Origin: Qipengyuania flava
GTDB taxonomy: Bacteria; Pseudomonadota; Alphaproteobacteria; Sphingomonadales; Sphingomonadaceae
DNA length: 64,000 nucleotides
Assembly (NCBI RefSeq): GCF_011762005.1
Contig: NZ_JAASQU010000002.1
Location: forward strand, 558,001-622,000
Direction of reading: 5' to 3'
Shown here piece by piece: positions 17,545 through 25,940 of this stretch. The notes below the pieces were generated by a model. That model searched no databases, was not told the DNA's origin, and saw only the letters and a program-made list of their open reading frames with translations. How positions within the stretch are numbered: position 1 is the first letter of the stretch; every line of letters starts with the position of its first letter. The position numbers and the translations under genes were made by a program.

Positions 17545-17843
17545 TCGTCCTTGCGCAAGGGGTCTTCGATCGCTTCGTCGTGCCCCGTTCCCGAAGACAG
17601 GAACACCAGCCCCATCAGCGCGCTGGTGAGCAGCATCGTGAAGCCGATCCCCAGCGCCACTGCGATGTAGAAGTGGATCGACACTTCCTCCGCCCCGAAT
17701 TTGTACAGCAGCGCGATGGCTATCGCGACCAGTCCCACGGTCAGCAGGAACATGAAGCGCATGATCCGGCGATAGCGCGCCCAGGCGAATGCGGCGCTTT
17801 GCGGATCGTCCAGGGGGCTCTTGCGGGTCATAGTTGCCGACAT
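17541..17843 (-). CDS. small membrane protein, unknown
   Basis: About 97-100 residues with two hydrophobic segments ([18 protein letters not shown] and [25 protein letters not shown]). The N-terminal part is cytoplasmic-type ([18 protein letters not shown]) and the C-terminal end is acidic ([16 protein letters not shown]). Starts at 17843 and 17831 are both possible, and neither has a clear ribosome binding site. It is convergent with the ferredoxin gene, overlapping it by 4 bp. The family is not recognised by name, though the layout is common among sphingomonad inner-membrane proteins. Confidence 0.65.
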   Translation of the reverse strand: MSATMTRKSPLDDPQSAAFAWARYRRIMRFMFLLTVGLVAIAIALLYKFGAEEVSIHFYIAVALGIGFTMLLTSALMGLVFLSSGTGHDEAIEDPLRKDD

Positions 17844-17945
17844 GGCGGTGATGGGGTCGCGTTGCAATCTCCGGCTGCATCCGATTCGCTTTTTGGCGGC
17901 GGAGGTGGCATTCTTATGGAACACAGAAACGGGAGGACAGCGCGC

Positions 17946-18377
17946 ATGGACATCGGCAAACTGATCGAGGGGCGGGCGAGTGCAGACATCGTCTCCGCCA
18001 GTGTCGACACGCCCGTTCGCGAAGCGATTGCCCTGCTGGCCGAGAAGCGGATCGGCGCAATTCCCGTGATGCAGGGCGGCTCGGTGGCCGGTATCTTCTC
18101 CGAGCGCGATGTCATCTACCGCCTCGCGCAGGAAGGCGAGGTCTGCCTTGGCCTGCCACTGGGCGAGGTGATGACCGCACCCGCGATCACCGTCGAGCGC
18201 GGCCGGACCGTGCTCGACGCGCTGGCGCTGATGACCAAGCGCCGGATTCGCCATCTCCCCGTAACAGACGATGGCCGCATGTGCGGGTTCATCTCGATCG
18301 GTGACCTCGTGAAAGCGCGACTCGACGAGATCGAGCATGAGGCGGAAGCACTGCGCGAGTATATCCAGACCGCTTGA
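17946..18377 (+). CDS. CBS-domain pair protein
   Basis: 143 residues made almost entirely of two CBS domains. The first spans about 8-65 (ASVDTPVREAIALLAEKRIGAIPVMQGGSVAGIFSERDVIYRL) and the second about 75-130 (ITVERGRTVLDALALMTKRRIRHLPVTDDGRMCGFISIGDLVKARL). Such stand-alone pairs bind adenine nucleotides or SAM and regulate other proteins, but the target is unknown. The ATG at 17946 has GGGAGG nine bases upstream. An upstream in-frame ATG at 17916 is less likely. The A-type Fe-S carrier gene follows on the same strand after 31 bp. Confidence 0.88.
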   Translation: MDIGKLIEGRASADIVSASVDTPVREAIALLAEKRIGAIPVMQGGSVAGIFSERDVIYRLAQEGEVCLGLPLGEVMTAPAITVERGRTVLDALALMTKRRIRHLPVTDDGRMCGFISIGDLVKARLDEIEHEAEALREYIQTA

Positions 18378-18408
18378 GTGTGGGCCGGCCGCTCCCTACA
18401 TCATCGCC

Positions 18409-18738
18409 ATGACCACGACACCGACTCTTACCGATGCCGCAGCGACGCGCGTCGCTGTCATTGCCGCCAAGCAGGCCAAGCCGGCGATCCTGCGGCTGTC
18501 GGTCGAGGGCGGCGGATGTTCGGGCTTTCAATACCGGTTCGGGCTTGCCGACACGGTCGAGGACGACGATTCGGTGAGCGAGCACGGTGGAGTAAAACTC
18601 GTGGTCGATGCCGTCAGCCTCGATCTCATCGCCGGCAGTACGGTCGATTTCGTCGAATCGCTCGGCGGGGCGGCTTTTCGGGTCGAGAACCCGCAGGCCG
18701 CTGCTGGTTGCGGCTGCGGTTCCAGCTTCGGGATTTGA
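18409..18738 (+). CDS. erpA: A-type iron-sulfur carrier (HesB/IscA/ErpA family)
   Basis: 109 residues with the three family cysteines: C37 in EGGGCSGFQY and C101/C103 in the C-terminal CGCGSSF. These ligate a transferable iron-sulfur cluster or iron. By family it delivers clusters to apoproteins during Fe-S maturation. The ATG at 18409 gives the canonical short N-terminus MTTTPTLTDAAATRV. It follows the CBS gene by 31 bp and precedes xth by 38 bp on the same strand. Whether it is the ErpA or the IscA ortholog is not decided by sequence alone, so the symbol is tentative. Confidence 0.88.
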   Translation: MTTTPTLTDAAATRVAVIAAKQAKPAILRLSVEGGGCSGFQYRFGLADTVEDDDSVSEHGGVKLVVDAVSLDLIAGSTVDFVESLGGAAFRVENPQAAAGCGCGSSFGI

Positions 18739-18776
18739 ATTAGACCCGCGCGCATGTTTGCGGCATCAGGGCCCGC

Positions 18777-19562
18777 ATGCGTATCGCCAGCTTCAACATT
18801 AACGGGATCAAGGCGCGCCTTCCGCGCCTCAAGGAATGGCTCGAGGAAACCCGGCCTACCGTCGCCTGCCTGCAGGAAATCAAGACGATGGACGAGGGCT
18901 TCCCCGCCGACGAATTCGAGAGCATCGGCTACAAGGCCATCTGGCACGGCCAGAAGAGTTTCAACGGCGTTGCCATCCTCGCCGACGGTGTCGAGCCGGT
19001 CGAGATCCAGCGGGGACTCGGGATCGACGGCCCCAAGGAAGGCGAGGGCGAACAGGCGCGCTATCTCGAGGCCGAGGTGAACGGCGTGCGCATCTGCAAT
19101 CTCTACCTTCCCAACGGCAATCCGCACCCGGGGCCCAAGTTCGACTACAAGCTTGCGTGGATGCAGAGGCTGCGTGCGCGCATGCAGACGATCTGGGATG
19201 AAGAAGTGCCCGCGGTGGTGCTCGGCGATTTCAATGTCATCCCCGAGGACAAGGACGTGTGGTCGGTCCGCGCGATGGCTTCGGACGCGCTGATGCAACC
19301 CGAATCACGCGATGCCTATCGGCGCATGCTAGCCGATGGCTGGACCGACGCGATCGACACGCTCAACCCGCGGGGCGGCGTATGGACCTATTGGGATTAC
19401 CAGGCGGGCGCCTGGCAGCGCGACCACGGCTTCCGTATCGATCACCTGCTGTTGGCGCCCGAACTTGCCGATCGCATGCAGGCTGCTGGTGTCGACAAGG
19501 AGTATCGCGGCCGCGAGAAGGCTAGCGACCATACCCCGGTCTGGGTCGAGATCTCGGCCTGA
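18777..19562 (+). CDS. xth: exodeoxyribonuclease III
   Basis: 261 residues, full length. It contains the exonuclease III/AP-endonuclease motifs FNINGIKARL at the N-terminus, CLQEIKTMDEGFP (metal-binding Glu), NLYLPNGNP, VLGDFNVIPEDKDVW (catalytic Asp and Asn) and the C-terminal KASDHTPVWVEI (catalytic Asp-His). The enzyme cleaves abasic sites and degrades duplex DNA 3' to 5' during base excision repair. It is the last gene of the plus-strand group from the PCMT-like gene onward. Confidence 0.95.
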   Translation: MRIASFNINGIKARLPRLKEWLEETRPTVACLQEIKTMDEGFPADEFESIGYKAIWHGQKSFNGVAILADGVEPVEIQRGLGIDGPKEGEGEQARYLEAEVNGVRICNLYLPNGNPHPGPKFDYKLAWMQRLRARMQTIWDEEVPAVVLGDFNVIPEDKDVWSVRAMASDALMQPESRDAYRRMLADGWTDAIDTLNPRGGVWTYWDYQAGAWQRDHGFRIDHLLLAPELADRMQAAGVDKEYRGREKASDHTPVWVEISA

Positions 19563-19586
19563 ACAGCATCGGTCCTGCAAGTGAGA

Positions 19587-19624
19587 CAGAAAAAGGGGCC
19601 GCCGCGAGATACGCAGCAGCCCCC
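19587..19624 (-). terminator. rho-independent terminator of the SleB-like gene
   Basis: Read on the minus strand, a 12-bp GC-rich stem with two G-T pairs and a five-base loop is followed by TTTTTCTG. It lies 22 bp after the SleB-like stop, between it and the end of xth. Confidence 0.85.
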
Positions 19625-19645
19625 ATGTTACAGTTCAGTCCGGAC

Positions 19646-20302
19646 TCAGCGGTAGAAGACGTGCGTGTCGATCGTCGCGAGGGCGACCTTGCGCCGGCTC
19701 CACTTGGGTCGGACGTAATTTGCGTGGAAATAGAGCGCGTCGCTTGCCCGGCTGTCCCACAGGCCACGATGCGCGATCCGCGCGATGGCCTGCGCGCGCT
19801 TCCATGCGCCCGAGCCGGTGCGGATGCGCGGCATGCTGCCGCCTTTCACGAACGAGAATTGCGAACGCTGGAAAACCACGCCGCAATAGCTCGAAGGGAA
19901 ACGCCGATCTTCGGCGCGGTTCACGATGACCTGTGCCACGGCGAGCTGACCATCGAGCGGTTCGCCACGCGATTCGAAATAGACCGCGCCGGCAAGGCAA
20001 TGCAGCTCTTCGGAGAGCTCGCCTGCGGCGGGGAGCGATGTGACCAGTTCGCGCAGGCTGCCCGCCTGCGGCTCTGAATCGAGAACTTCGGCTTGGGCTT
20101 CGACCGGTTCGGGAAGCTCCTGCACCACGGCCTTCTCGACGAAGACGGGCACCACTTCTTCAGTGAGCGGGGCCTCTGTGGCGTTTTGGGTGGCTGCTTG
20201 CGCCGCAACCTGGGCGTTGGCTCCGGAACCCTCGGCTCCGGCAAAGATTGTAAGGGCAAGCGCGGCGATACCCGCGGTAAACCCGGTAGTCTTGCGTACC
20301 AT
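19646..20302 (-). CDS. SleB-like cell wall hydrolase
   Basis: 218 residues with a signal peptide (GIAALALTIFAGAEGSGANA). A linker rich in Ala, Glu, Pro and Val (about 30-90) is followed by a Hydrolase_2 (SleB) domain at about 98-218. Signatures are HCLAGAVYFESRGE, which carries the probable catalytic Glu, LAVAQVIVNR, FPSSYCGVVFQ, FSFVKGG and DALYFHANYVRPKW. SleB-type enzymes are peptidoglycan lytic transglycosylases, and here the enzyme acts in the periplasm. It has its own terminator and a 200-bp upstream gap, so it is probably monocistronic. Confidence 0.88.
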   Translation of the reverse strand: MVRKTTGFTAGIAALALTIFAGAEGSGANAQVAAQAATQNATEAPLTEEVVPVFVEKAVVQELPEPVEAQAEVLDSEPQAGSLRELVTSLPAAGELSEELHCLAGAVYFESRGEPLDGQLAVAQVIVNRAEDRRFPSSYCGVVFQRSQFSFVKGGSMPRIRTGSGAWKRAQAIARIAHRGLWDSRASDALYFHANYVRPKWSRRKVALATIDTHVFYR

Positions 20303-20504
20303 TTGTGACAGACAACTGAGCGGTTGGCGGACTGACGCAGGCTGGGACCCAAGGCACGCTTTGTGCGGCCTGAAATTCGGATCCGGTTACGGGCCTGCCG
20401 GCCACCCCCCGTCTGCGTGCTAGCGTGCCGACCCCATTGTCGCCCAAACGCCGCCTGCGCATCGAAGCTGGCGGCCAAATAGTCGCATTTGCAATCAAGT
20501 CAAG

Positions 20505-20840
20505 TTAACCGGGCCCCCCTGCGACGAACCGTTCTGCGTTTTCGATATCCAGTTCGACGATCCAGCAGTCGGGGTCGCTCGCCTTCCGACGCGCCACGTA
20601 CTCGTCGAATTCCCGTGTATTTTCATCATCTTGCTCACGCGAGCAGGTGAATTTTCGCGAGCCGTCGAGCTGCGGCATGCGTTCCCACAGGCAACTGTTG
20701 CGGCCATTTTTCGTGGTTAACACCAGAATCGTTCCGGCATCTTTTTCGCCCTTTTGCAGAACGACACCGAAACCCCCTTCGCTTTCGACCGCGCGAATCA
20801 GGCCGGAGACCTCGATATGGGCCGGAAGGCGCGCATCCAT
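20505..20840 (-). CDS. DUF1491 family protein
   Basis: 111 residues matching the alphaproteobacterial DUF1491 layout: LPAHIEVSGLIRAVESEGGFGVVLQKGEKDAGTILVLT, a Trp-Glu-Arg segment and a C-terminal DPDCWIVELDIENAERFV. It is soluble and of unknown function. Three cysteines are present (SCLWERM, FTCSREQ and DCWIVE). It lies 5 bp after the thioesterase gene and is likely cotranscribed with it. The 200 bp after its stop (20303-20504) hold no gene that I can see and are the upstream region of the SleB-like gene. Confidence 0.8.
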   Translation of the reverse strand: MDARLPAHIEVSGLIRAVESEGGFGVVLQKGEKDAGTILVLTTKNGRNSCLWERMPQLDGSRKFTCSREQDDENTREFDEYVARRKASDPDCWIVELDIENAERFVAGGPG

Positions 20841-20845
20841 ACCGT

Positions 20846-21310
20846 TCAGCTTTCGGCGAGATAGCCGGGCAGGCTGGAGAGCGGGATATGCGAGCGCATG
20901 AAGGTGCCCGTCCCGCGTCCGATCTCGTCACCCTCCTCATCCACCAGCCGCGATTCGGCCACGAAAACGCGCTTGCGTCCGCTCACCCAGCGCCCCTCGG
21001 CCACCACCCGGCCAATCCGGACGGGTTTGGTGAAATGCAGGTTGAACGACGTGGTGAGCAGGAAGCGGTCGCTGACGAAGGTGTTGGCGGCATAGAAACC
21101 TGCATCGTCGAGCATCTTGAAATAGATCGTGCCATGTGCGGCACCCGCAGCGTGATAGACCTTTTCGGTTACGTCGAAAGTGATCCGGGCCGCGCCTTCG
21201 CCGGTGATCTCTAAATGCGAATCGAACAGCGCGTTGACCGGGGCCGAGGCATACAGGCTCTCGAGCGCGCGAAAATGCCGCTCCGCCCCGCTGCTTGCGG
21301 CTCCGGTCAT
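20846..21310 (-). CDS. PaaI-type hotdog-fold thioesterase
   Basis: 154 residues with a single hotdog domain: ALFDSHLEITGEGAARITFDVTEKVYHAAGAAHGTIYFKMLDDAGFYAANTFV, where the central helix carries HGT and the acidic residue used in acyl-CoA hydrolysis. This is followed by LTTSFNLHFTKPVRIGRVVAEGRWV. The family hydrolyses acyl- or aryl-CoA. The start at 21310 is preferred over longer in-frame options because AGGAA lies upstream and the N-terminus fits. It is 16 bp after hpf and 5 bp before DUF1491. The substrate is unknown. Confidence 0.85.
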   Translation of the reverse strand: MTGAASSGAERHFRALESLYASAPVNALFDSHLEITGEGAARITFDVTEKVYHAAGAAHGTIYFKMLDDAGFYAANTFVSDRFLLTTSFNLHFTKPVRIGRVVAEGRWVSGRKRVFVAESRLVDEEGDEIGRGTGTFMRSHIPLSSLPGYLAES

Positions 21311-21326
21311 AGCTGTTCCTGCCTTC

Positions 21327-21896
21327 CTAGCGCGGCTCGACCCAACCGATCGACCCGTCGTGACGGCGGTAGACCATATTGTGTTCGCCGCTGCTACCGT
21401 TCTTGAACAGCAGGCCGTTGGCATTCTGGAGGTCGAGCAGCATGACCGCGTCGGCCACGCTGCATTCGGGGATCATCGCGCGGGTCTCGGCGATGACCGG
21501 CGGGCTGTCCGAGGCGATTTCCTCGTCATTGTCGGGTTCGGGTGCGCCAAGGATCGTGTAGGCAGCTTCGGCCTCGCGCACGGCATGCGCGGCTTGCTCG
21601 TGGCGGTCCTTGATCCGGCGCTTGTAGCGACGCAGCTGCTTTTCGATCTTGGCCGCCGCCGCGTCGAATGCCTGATGCACGTCATGCGCCTCGGCATGCC
21701 CCTTGAGGATCAGCCCCTGCATCACATGGGTGACGATATCCGACGTGAACGAGCCACCGGGGCCCTTGCCGAAGGTGACATGCGAAGAGATCGCGCGGCT
21801 GAAATACTTGTCGACAATGGAGTTCAAACGATCGTCGACATGCTCCTGCAAGGCAGCGCCGGTGTCGATCTGGTGGCCGGAAACACGAATATCCAT
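21327..21896 (-). CDS. hpf: long-form ribosome hibernation promoting factor
   Basis: 189 residues. The N-terminal S30AE domain (1 to about 110) reads MDIRVSGHQIDTGAALQEHVDDRLNSIVDKYF and ends with the basic helix AAAKIEKQLRRYKRRIKDRHEQ, which sits near the decoding site. The C-terminal dimerisation domain (about 135-189) includes CSVADAVMLLDLQNANGLLFKN and MVYRRHDGSIGWVEP. Long HPF joins two 70S ribosomes into inactive 100S dimers in stationary phase. The usual alphaproteobacterial neighbours rpoN and ptsN are absent here. Confidence 0.95.
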   Translation of the reverse strand: MDIRVSGHQIDTGAALQEHVDDRLNSIVDKYFSRAISSHVTFGKGPGGSFTSDIVTHVMQGLILKGHAEAHDVHQAFDAAAAKIEKQLRRYKRRIKDRHEQAAHAVREAEAAYTILGAPEPDNDEEIASDSPPVIAETRAMIPECSVADAVMLLDLQNANGLLFKNGSSGEHNMVYRRHDGSIGWVEPR

Positions 21897-21974
21897 ATTG
21901 TCGTTTTCTCCTTTACCGTCCCCCGGTCCGATCCCAACTCACCGGCCCCTCAACCGGTTTCCGACAAGGCGGCT

Positions 21975-22676
21975 TCAGCCCCACAAGGCGTTGTCGATCC
22001 CCGCCATGAATTCCCTGTGCCGCGCCAGTTCGGCAGCGCTTGGCGCATGCGGCCGCGGTGCGCGCCGCGGCCCTGTCGGGGCGCTGCGGACTGCTGGCCG
22101 CTCCACGCTTTGGACGGTTTCGGCCGCGATCGCTTCCGCGGCGAGTTCAAGCCCGATCTGGCGACCGCCCTTCAGTTCGACATAGACTTGCGCCAGCAGT
22201 TCGGCGTCGAGCAGCGCACCATGCTTGACGCGATGGCTGCGATCGATGCCGTAACGCGAGCAAAGCGCGTCGAGCGAGAGCTTGGCGCCAGGATGCCGCT
22301 TGCGCGCAAGCGCGACTGTATCGACCATTCGCGTCATGCAGACCGGTTCGAAATTGCACAGCGCGAGCTCGGCGTTGAGGAAGCCGAAATCGAACCCGGC
22401 ATTATGCGCGACCAACGGCGAATCGCCGATGAAATCGAGCAGTTCCTGCGCCAGGTGGCGAAACAGCGGCTTGTCCGACAGGAAGGCGGCCGAAAGGCCG
22501 TGAACCGCTTCGGCGCCAGCAGGCATATCGCGTTCAGGATTGAAATAGGCGTGGTAGCTTGCCCCGGTGGGGACGAGATTGACCATCTCGATGCAGCCGA
22601 TTTCGACCATGCGGTCGCCCGTCTTGGGGTCGAGCCCGGTGGTTTCGGTATCGAACACGATCTCGCGCATCAGCAT
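21975..22676 (-). CDS. dnaQ: DNA polymerase III epsilon subunit
   Basis: 233 residues. The DnaQ-type 3'-5' proofreading exonuclease motifs are complete: DTETTGLD near residue 9, LVAHNAGFDFGFLNAEL near 90 and HRVKHGALLDAELLAQVY near 150. The last 60 residues are rich in Pro, Arg and Ala and may carry the polymerase-contact tail. It lies 47 bp after coaE in a minus-strand run ppsR-maf-aroE-coaE-dnaQ, a conserved alphaproteobacterial order next to the chromosome origin. Confidence 0.94.
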   Translation of the reverse strand: MLMREIVFDTETTGLDPKTGDRMVEIGCIEMVNLVPTGASYHAYFNPERDMPAGAEAVHGLSAAFLSDKPLFRHLAQELLDFIGDSPLVAHNAGFDFGFLNAELALCNFEPVCMTRMVDTVALARKRHPGAKLSLDALCSRYGIDRSHRVKHGALLDAELLAQVYVELKGGRQIGLELAAEAIAAETVQSVERPAVRSAPTGPRRAPRPHAPSAAELARHREFMAGIDNALWG

Positions 22677-22723
22677 CTCTATCGGCCCCGTGCCGCCGGA
22701 TTACAAGAGGGTTACAGTCCGGT

Positions 22724-23326
22724 CTACGCCGCGCTCTGACCGCGTAGCTGGTCGATCAGCTCGATAACCGCGTCCTCGGTCCGCTCGAGCGTGGTGCCCG
22801 TATCGATGACGTGGTCGGCACGAGTGCGTTTCTCGCTGTCGGGGGTCTGCAGCCCGAGTATATGGGCGAACTTTTCTTCGGTCATGCCGGGCCGGGCAAG
22901 CACGCGCCGCCTTTGCGCCTCCGCAGGTGCCGAGACCACCACCACGGTGTCGACCGCATTCACCCCGCCTTTTTCGAACAACAGGGGGATGTCGAACACG
23001 ACCACTGGCGCCCCGGCATGCTCGAGCAGGAACGCTTCGCGCTTGGCGGCGACCGCCGGGTGGACGATCGCTTCGAGCCTGGCGAGCTTCTCGGGGTCGC
23101 CAAAGACGAGCGCTCCCAGTCTTTCGCGGGAAACACCGGTTTCGTCGGTGCTCCCCGGAAATGCCGCTTCGATTTCGGGGACCAGCCTTCCCCCCGGGCC
23201 CTGGAGTGCGCGCACTTCGGCATCTGCATCGAAGACGGGCACACCTGCTGCCTCGAACATGGCGGCCACGGTGGATTTTCCCATTCCGATCGATCCGGTG
23301 AGGCCAACTACGAGCGGTCTGGTCAT
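22724..23326 (-). CDS. coaE: dephospho-CoA kinase
   Basis: 200 residues with the P-loop GLTGSIGMGKST at about 9-20, followed by VAAMFEAAGVPVFDADAEVR and GALVFGDPEKLARLEAIVHPAV, all typical of CoaE. It phosphorylates the 3' hydroxyl of dephospho-CoA, the last step of CoA synthesis, in the cytosol. The start overlaps the aroE stop by 4 bp (ATGA), so translation is coupled. Confidence 0.95.
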   Translation of the reverse strand: MTRPLVVGLTGSIGMGKSTVAAMFEAAGVPVFDADAEVRALQGPGGRLVPEIEAAFPGSTDETGVSRERLGALVFGDPEKLARLEAIVHPAVAAKREAFLLEHAGAPVVVFDIPLLFEKGGVNAVDTVVVVSAPAEAQRRRVLARPGMTEEKFAHILGLQTPDSEKRTRADHVIDTGTTLERTEDAVIELIDQLRGQSAA

Positions 23327-24177
23327 GCGAGGAGCCTTTCGCGCAGCTCGGCATCCTTCTCGCGCGGGGGCTCGGCACCGAAGAAGTGGGAGAAGGCCGC
23401 AGCGGCCTGGCCGATCAGCATCGCATAGCCATCGATGGTCGCGTGACCTGCGGCCTGCGCGTCGCGCAGGAACGGCGTGTCGAGCGGATCGGTAACGATG
23501 TCATAGGCAATCGAACCGGGCGGGGCATGGCTCCAGTCGAAGGGCAGCGGCGGCTGTCCGCGCATGCCAAGCGGCGAAGCATTGATCACCAGGTCGCAGC
23601 ACCCTTCGCGGCCGTCGAAGGCAAAATCGGTCGGCGCGGCGAAGTGATCGAGTGCCGCGGCGTGGTGCTCCGCCCGGGGGGCCAGTTCATCGAGCAGGCT
23701 GCGGGCCTTGGCAGGGTCGCGGCCTGCGAGCACGAGCGTAAAGCCGTTTTGCGCCAGACCCGAAATGATCGCGCGCGCCGCGCCGCCGGTGCCCAATATG
23801 CGTGCCATGCGGAAGTAATGCTGCCCGGCCAGCCGCTCGGCGAGCGGTTCGAGGAACCCCGCGACATCGGTGTTGCGCCCGACCAGCCTGCCATCCTGGG
23901 CCTTGATCACCGTGTTCACCGCGCCGACGCGCCGTGCCAGCGGTTCGAGCCGGTCGAGCAGTGGCATGATCGTCTGCTTATGCGGCATGGTTACATTGCA
24001 GCCGCGCCAATCGGGATCGTTGCGCCGCTCGGCGAGATAGGCCTCGAGCCGTTCGGCCGTGACATGTTCGGCGCGGTAATCCGCATCGAGACCAAGCTTG
24101 CCGATCCAGAAGGTGTGGATCAGCGGCGATTTCGATTGGCGAATGGGATCGCCGATGACTTCGGCATAGGCAGTCAC
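23323..24177 (-). CDS. aroE: shikimate dehydrogenase
   Basis: 284 residues. Substrate-binding signatures are [16 protein letters not shown], where the Ser pair contacts shikimate, and CNVTMPHKQ, which has the catalytic Lys. The NADP-binding part has [20 protein letters not shown] and NASPLGMRG. The enzyme reduces 3-dehydroshikimate in aromatic amino acid synthesis. Four-base ATGA overlaps link it to maf upstream and coaE downstream. Confidence 0.95.
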   Translation of the reverse strand: MTAYAEVIGDPIRQSKSPLIHTFWIGKLGLDADYRAEHVTAERLEAYLAERRNDPDWRGCNVTMPHKQTIMPLLDRLEPLARRVGAVNTVIKAQDGRLVGRNTDVAGFLEPLAERLAGQHYFRMARILGTGGAARAIISGLAQNGFTLVLAGRDPAKARSLLDELAPRAEHHAAALDHFAAPTDFAFDGREGCCDLVINASPLGMRGQPPLPFDWSHAPPGSIAYDIVTDPLDTPFLRDAQAAGHATIDGYAMLIGQAAAAFSHFFGAEPPREKDAELRERLLA

Positions 24178-24779
24178 GAGGGCAGGGCACCTTCATCACG
24201 CAATGCGCCGAGGACCTGCAGCATCGGCATTCCGAGCACGGTGAACTGATCGCCGGCGATGTTTTCGAACAGCTGGACACCGGGACCCTCGATCCGGAAC
24301 ACGCCGACGCAATAGGATACGGCGGGCCATTCTTCGGCGAGGTAGCTTTCGATGAATGCTTCGCTGAGTTCGCGAAAGCGAAGTCGCGCGAAATCGGAGC
24401 CGACCCAGCAGACGCGATCGCCCCGGGCCAGCGCCGCCGCGCTGTGCAGCGTCATGACCTTGCCCGAGAAAAAGCGGAGGTGCTCGGCGGCATCGGCGCG
24501 CGAAGCGGGCTTGTCGAACCGCTGTCCGCCGACTTCGACCAGCGAATCCGACCCCAGCACCAATTCGCCGGGCCGCTCGCTGGCTACCGCAGCCGCCTTG
24601 GCCGCAGCCAGCGCCTGAGCGATTTCGGCGGGTTCGGCATCCAACATCTCCTTTTCGAGTGCGCGCTCGTCTATGTCGGCCGCCTGCGCCTCGAATGCGA
24701 TCCCGGCAGCGTTCAGCATTGCCTTGCGCGACGCGCTGTTCGAAGCGAGCACGATGCCGCTGCCTGCGAGACCCGTCAT
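24174..24779 (-). CDS. maf: Maf family nucleoside-triphosphate pyrophosphatase
   Basis: 201 residues. The Maf signature at the N-terminus reads [17 protein letters not shown], followed by [20 protein letters not shown] with the conserved Asp, and the C-terminal [38 protein letters not shown]. Maf proteins hydrolyse dTTP, UTP or modified nucleotides, which is house-cleaning of the nucleotide pool. The exact substrate group (YhdE-like or YceF-like) is not decided here. Its ends overlap ppsR and aroE by 4 bp each. Confidence 0.93.
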   Translation of the reverse strand: MTGLAGSGIVLASNSASRKAMLNAAGIAFEAQAADIDERALEKEMLDAEPAEIAQALAAAKAAAVASERPGELVLGSDSLVEVGGQRFDKPASRADAAEHLRFFSGKVMTLHSAAALARGDRVCWVGSDFARLRFRELSEAFIESYLAEEWPAVSYCVGVFRIEGPGVQLFENIAGDQFTVLGMPMLQVLGALRDEGALPS

Positions 24780-25654
24780 ATCGGTTTCGCTCCCTGCGGC
24801 TCGCCACGCGCCTCGCGCTCGTTGTAAAGCCGGATAACCGCTGCCGCAGTTTCCTCGATCGAGCGGCGGGTCACGTCGATAACCGCCCAGCCATTGTCGG
24901 CGAACATGCGCCGCGCGAATTTAACCTCGTCTTTGACGCGCTCGTTGTCGACATAATCGGTCTCTCGCTCCTCGTTGAGCGTCAACAGGCGGTTGCGACG
25001 GATCTGGACCAGTCGCTCGGGTGCGGTGGTCAGGCCGACGACCATGGGGTTCTTCAATTCGAACAGCTTGGGCGGGGGCGGGCTCTCGACGACCAGCGGG
25101 ATGTTGGCAACCTTGTAGCCGCGATTGGCGAGGTAGATGCTGGTCGGCGTTTTCGAGCTGCGCGACACGCCCGCGAGGAGAATGTCGGCCTCTTCCCATT
25201 CCTCCCAGCCGATCCCGTCGTCATGCGCGATGGTGAACTGGATGGCCTCGACGCGATTGAAATAGGCCTGGTCCATCGTGTGCTGGCGGCCGGGCCGACC
25301 ATGTGCTTCCTGGCCGAGCGCCTTTTCCAGCGCTTCGGTCACCCGGTCGAGGATCGGCACTGCGGGAAGGCCCAGCTGGCTGCAAGCTTCTTCCAAGCGC
25401 GCGCGGGTTTCCGGATTGACCAGCGTGAACAGCACGAGGCCCGGATTGCTCTTGAGTTCGGGCAGAATCCGTTCGAGGTGCTGGCGGCTGCGCACCATCG
25501 GCCAGAAATGGCGCACGACGTCGGCATCCTCGAACTGCGCGAGCGCCGCCTTGGCGAGCATCTCGAGCGTTTCACCGGTGGAATCGGAGAGCAGGTGGAG
25601 ATGGATGCGATTGGAGATCGGCGGGCTCCGCAGCCTGTGGAGAACGGGTGGCAT
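24776..25654 (-). CDS. ppsR: pyruvate, phosphate dikinase regulatory protein (kinase/pyrophosphorylase, RP001 homolog)
   Basis: 292 residues from the chosen start. The conserved family N-terminus [25 protein letters not shown] and the P-loop region [26 protein letters not shown] are both present. The family phosphorylates and dephosphorylates PEP synthase or pyruvate phosphate dikinase, using ADP and phosphate. This is the gene called RP001 that borders the replication origin in Caulobacter. The frame is open to 25735, but the start at 25654 places the conserved domain about 15 residues in. The ribosome binding site is poor, so a nearby alternative start is possible. Confidence 0.9.
   Translation of the reverse strand: MPPVLHRLRSPPISNRIHLHLLSDSTGETLEMLAKAALAQFEDADVVRHFWPMVRSRQHLERILPELKSNPGLVLFTLVNPETRARLEEACSQLGLPAVPILDRVTEALEKALGQEAHGRPGRQHTMDQAYFNRVEAIQFTIAHDDGIGWEEWEEADILLAGVSRSSKTPTSIYLANRGYKVANIPLVVESPPPPKLFELKNPMVVGLTTAPERLVQIRRNRLLTLNEERETDYVDNERVKDEVKFARRMFADNGWAVIDVTRRSIEETAAAVIRLYNEREARGEPQGAKPI
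25636..25644 (-). other. candidate DnaA box
   Basis: TGTGGAGAA on the plus strand is TTCTCCACA on the minus strand, one mismatch from TTATCCACA. It lies within the first codons of ppsR, at the left edge of the predicted origin. Confidence 0.4.
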
Positions 25655-25940
25655 AAACCACGGGAGAAAGCTGGCGACAAGTTCGGGAACAGAAACGCTC
25701 CCCGATACGAGTCCTTCGCGGGGCGATTCCCGCACAGCAAATCCGATTTCTCCGCAGGGGTGGGGACAGCGGGCATAAGTTTGACTCGACTCATGGCCGG
25801 TGGCGAGTCGCGATCCCGGCAGTGACCCTTTGCAGCACGGGAGAAATCGGGCAGGGGCCGGTTATCCCTGAAATCCACAGGGCCAACAGACTCCAGCAAC
25901 CTAATATAAATATCATTATTTATTGGATTGGACCCTCTCG
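25655..25940. other. oriC: predicted chromosomal replication origin (oriC)
   Basis: This is the gap between the divergent ppsR and hemE, the same neighbours that flank Cori in Caulobacter crescentus. It is non-coding from the preferred starts. It holds an AT-rich stretch (25901-25930, about 80 percent AT in a GC-rich neighbourhood) suited to unwinding, and DnaA-box-like sites at 25636 and 25871. All genes for 5 kb to the left run leftward and all genes for 4.5 kb to the right run rightward, so transcription leads away from this point. ParABS genes lie 9-13 kb to the right. The same segment must hold the hemE and ppsR promoters. Confidence 0.6.
25862..25879 (+). other. candidate DnaA box cluster
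   Basis: TTATCCCTG at 25862-25870 matches the first six bases of the DnaA consensus. AAATCCACA follows directly at 25871-25879 and matches TTATCCACA at seven of nine. CCCTG and CAGGG form a short inverted repeat around the second site. Confidence 0.4.
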
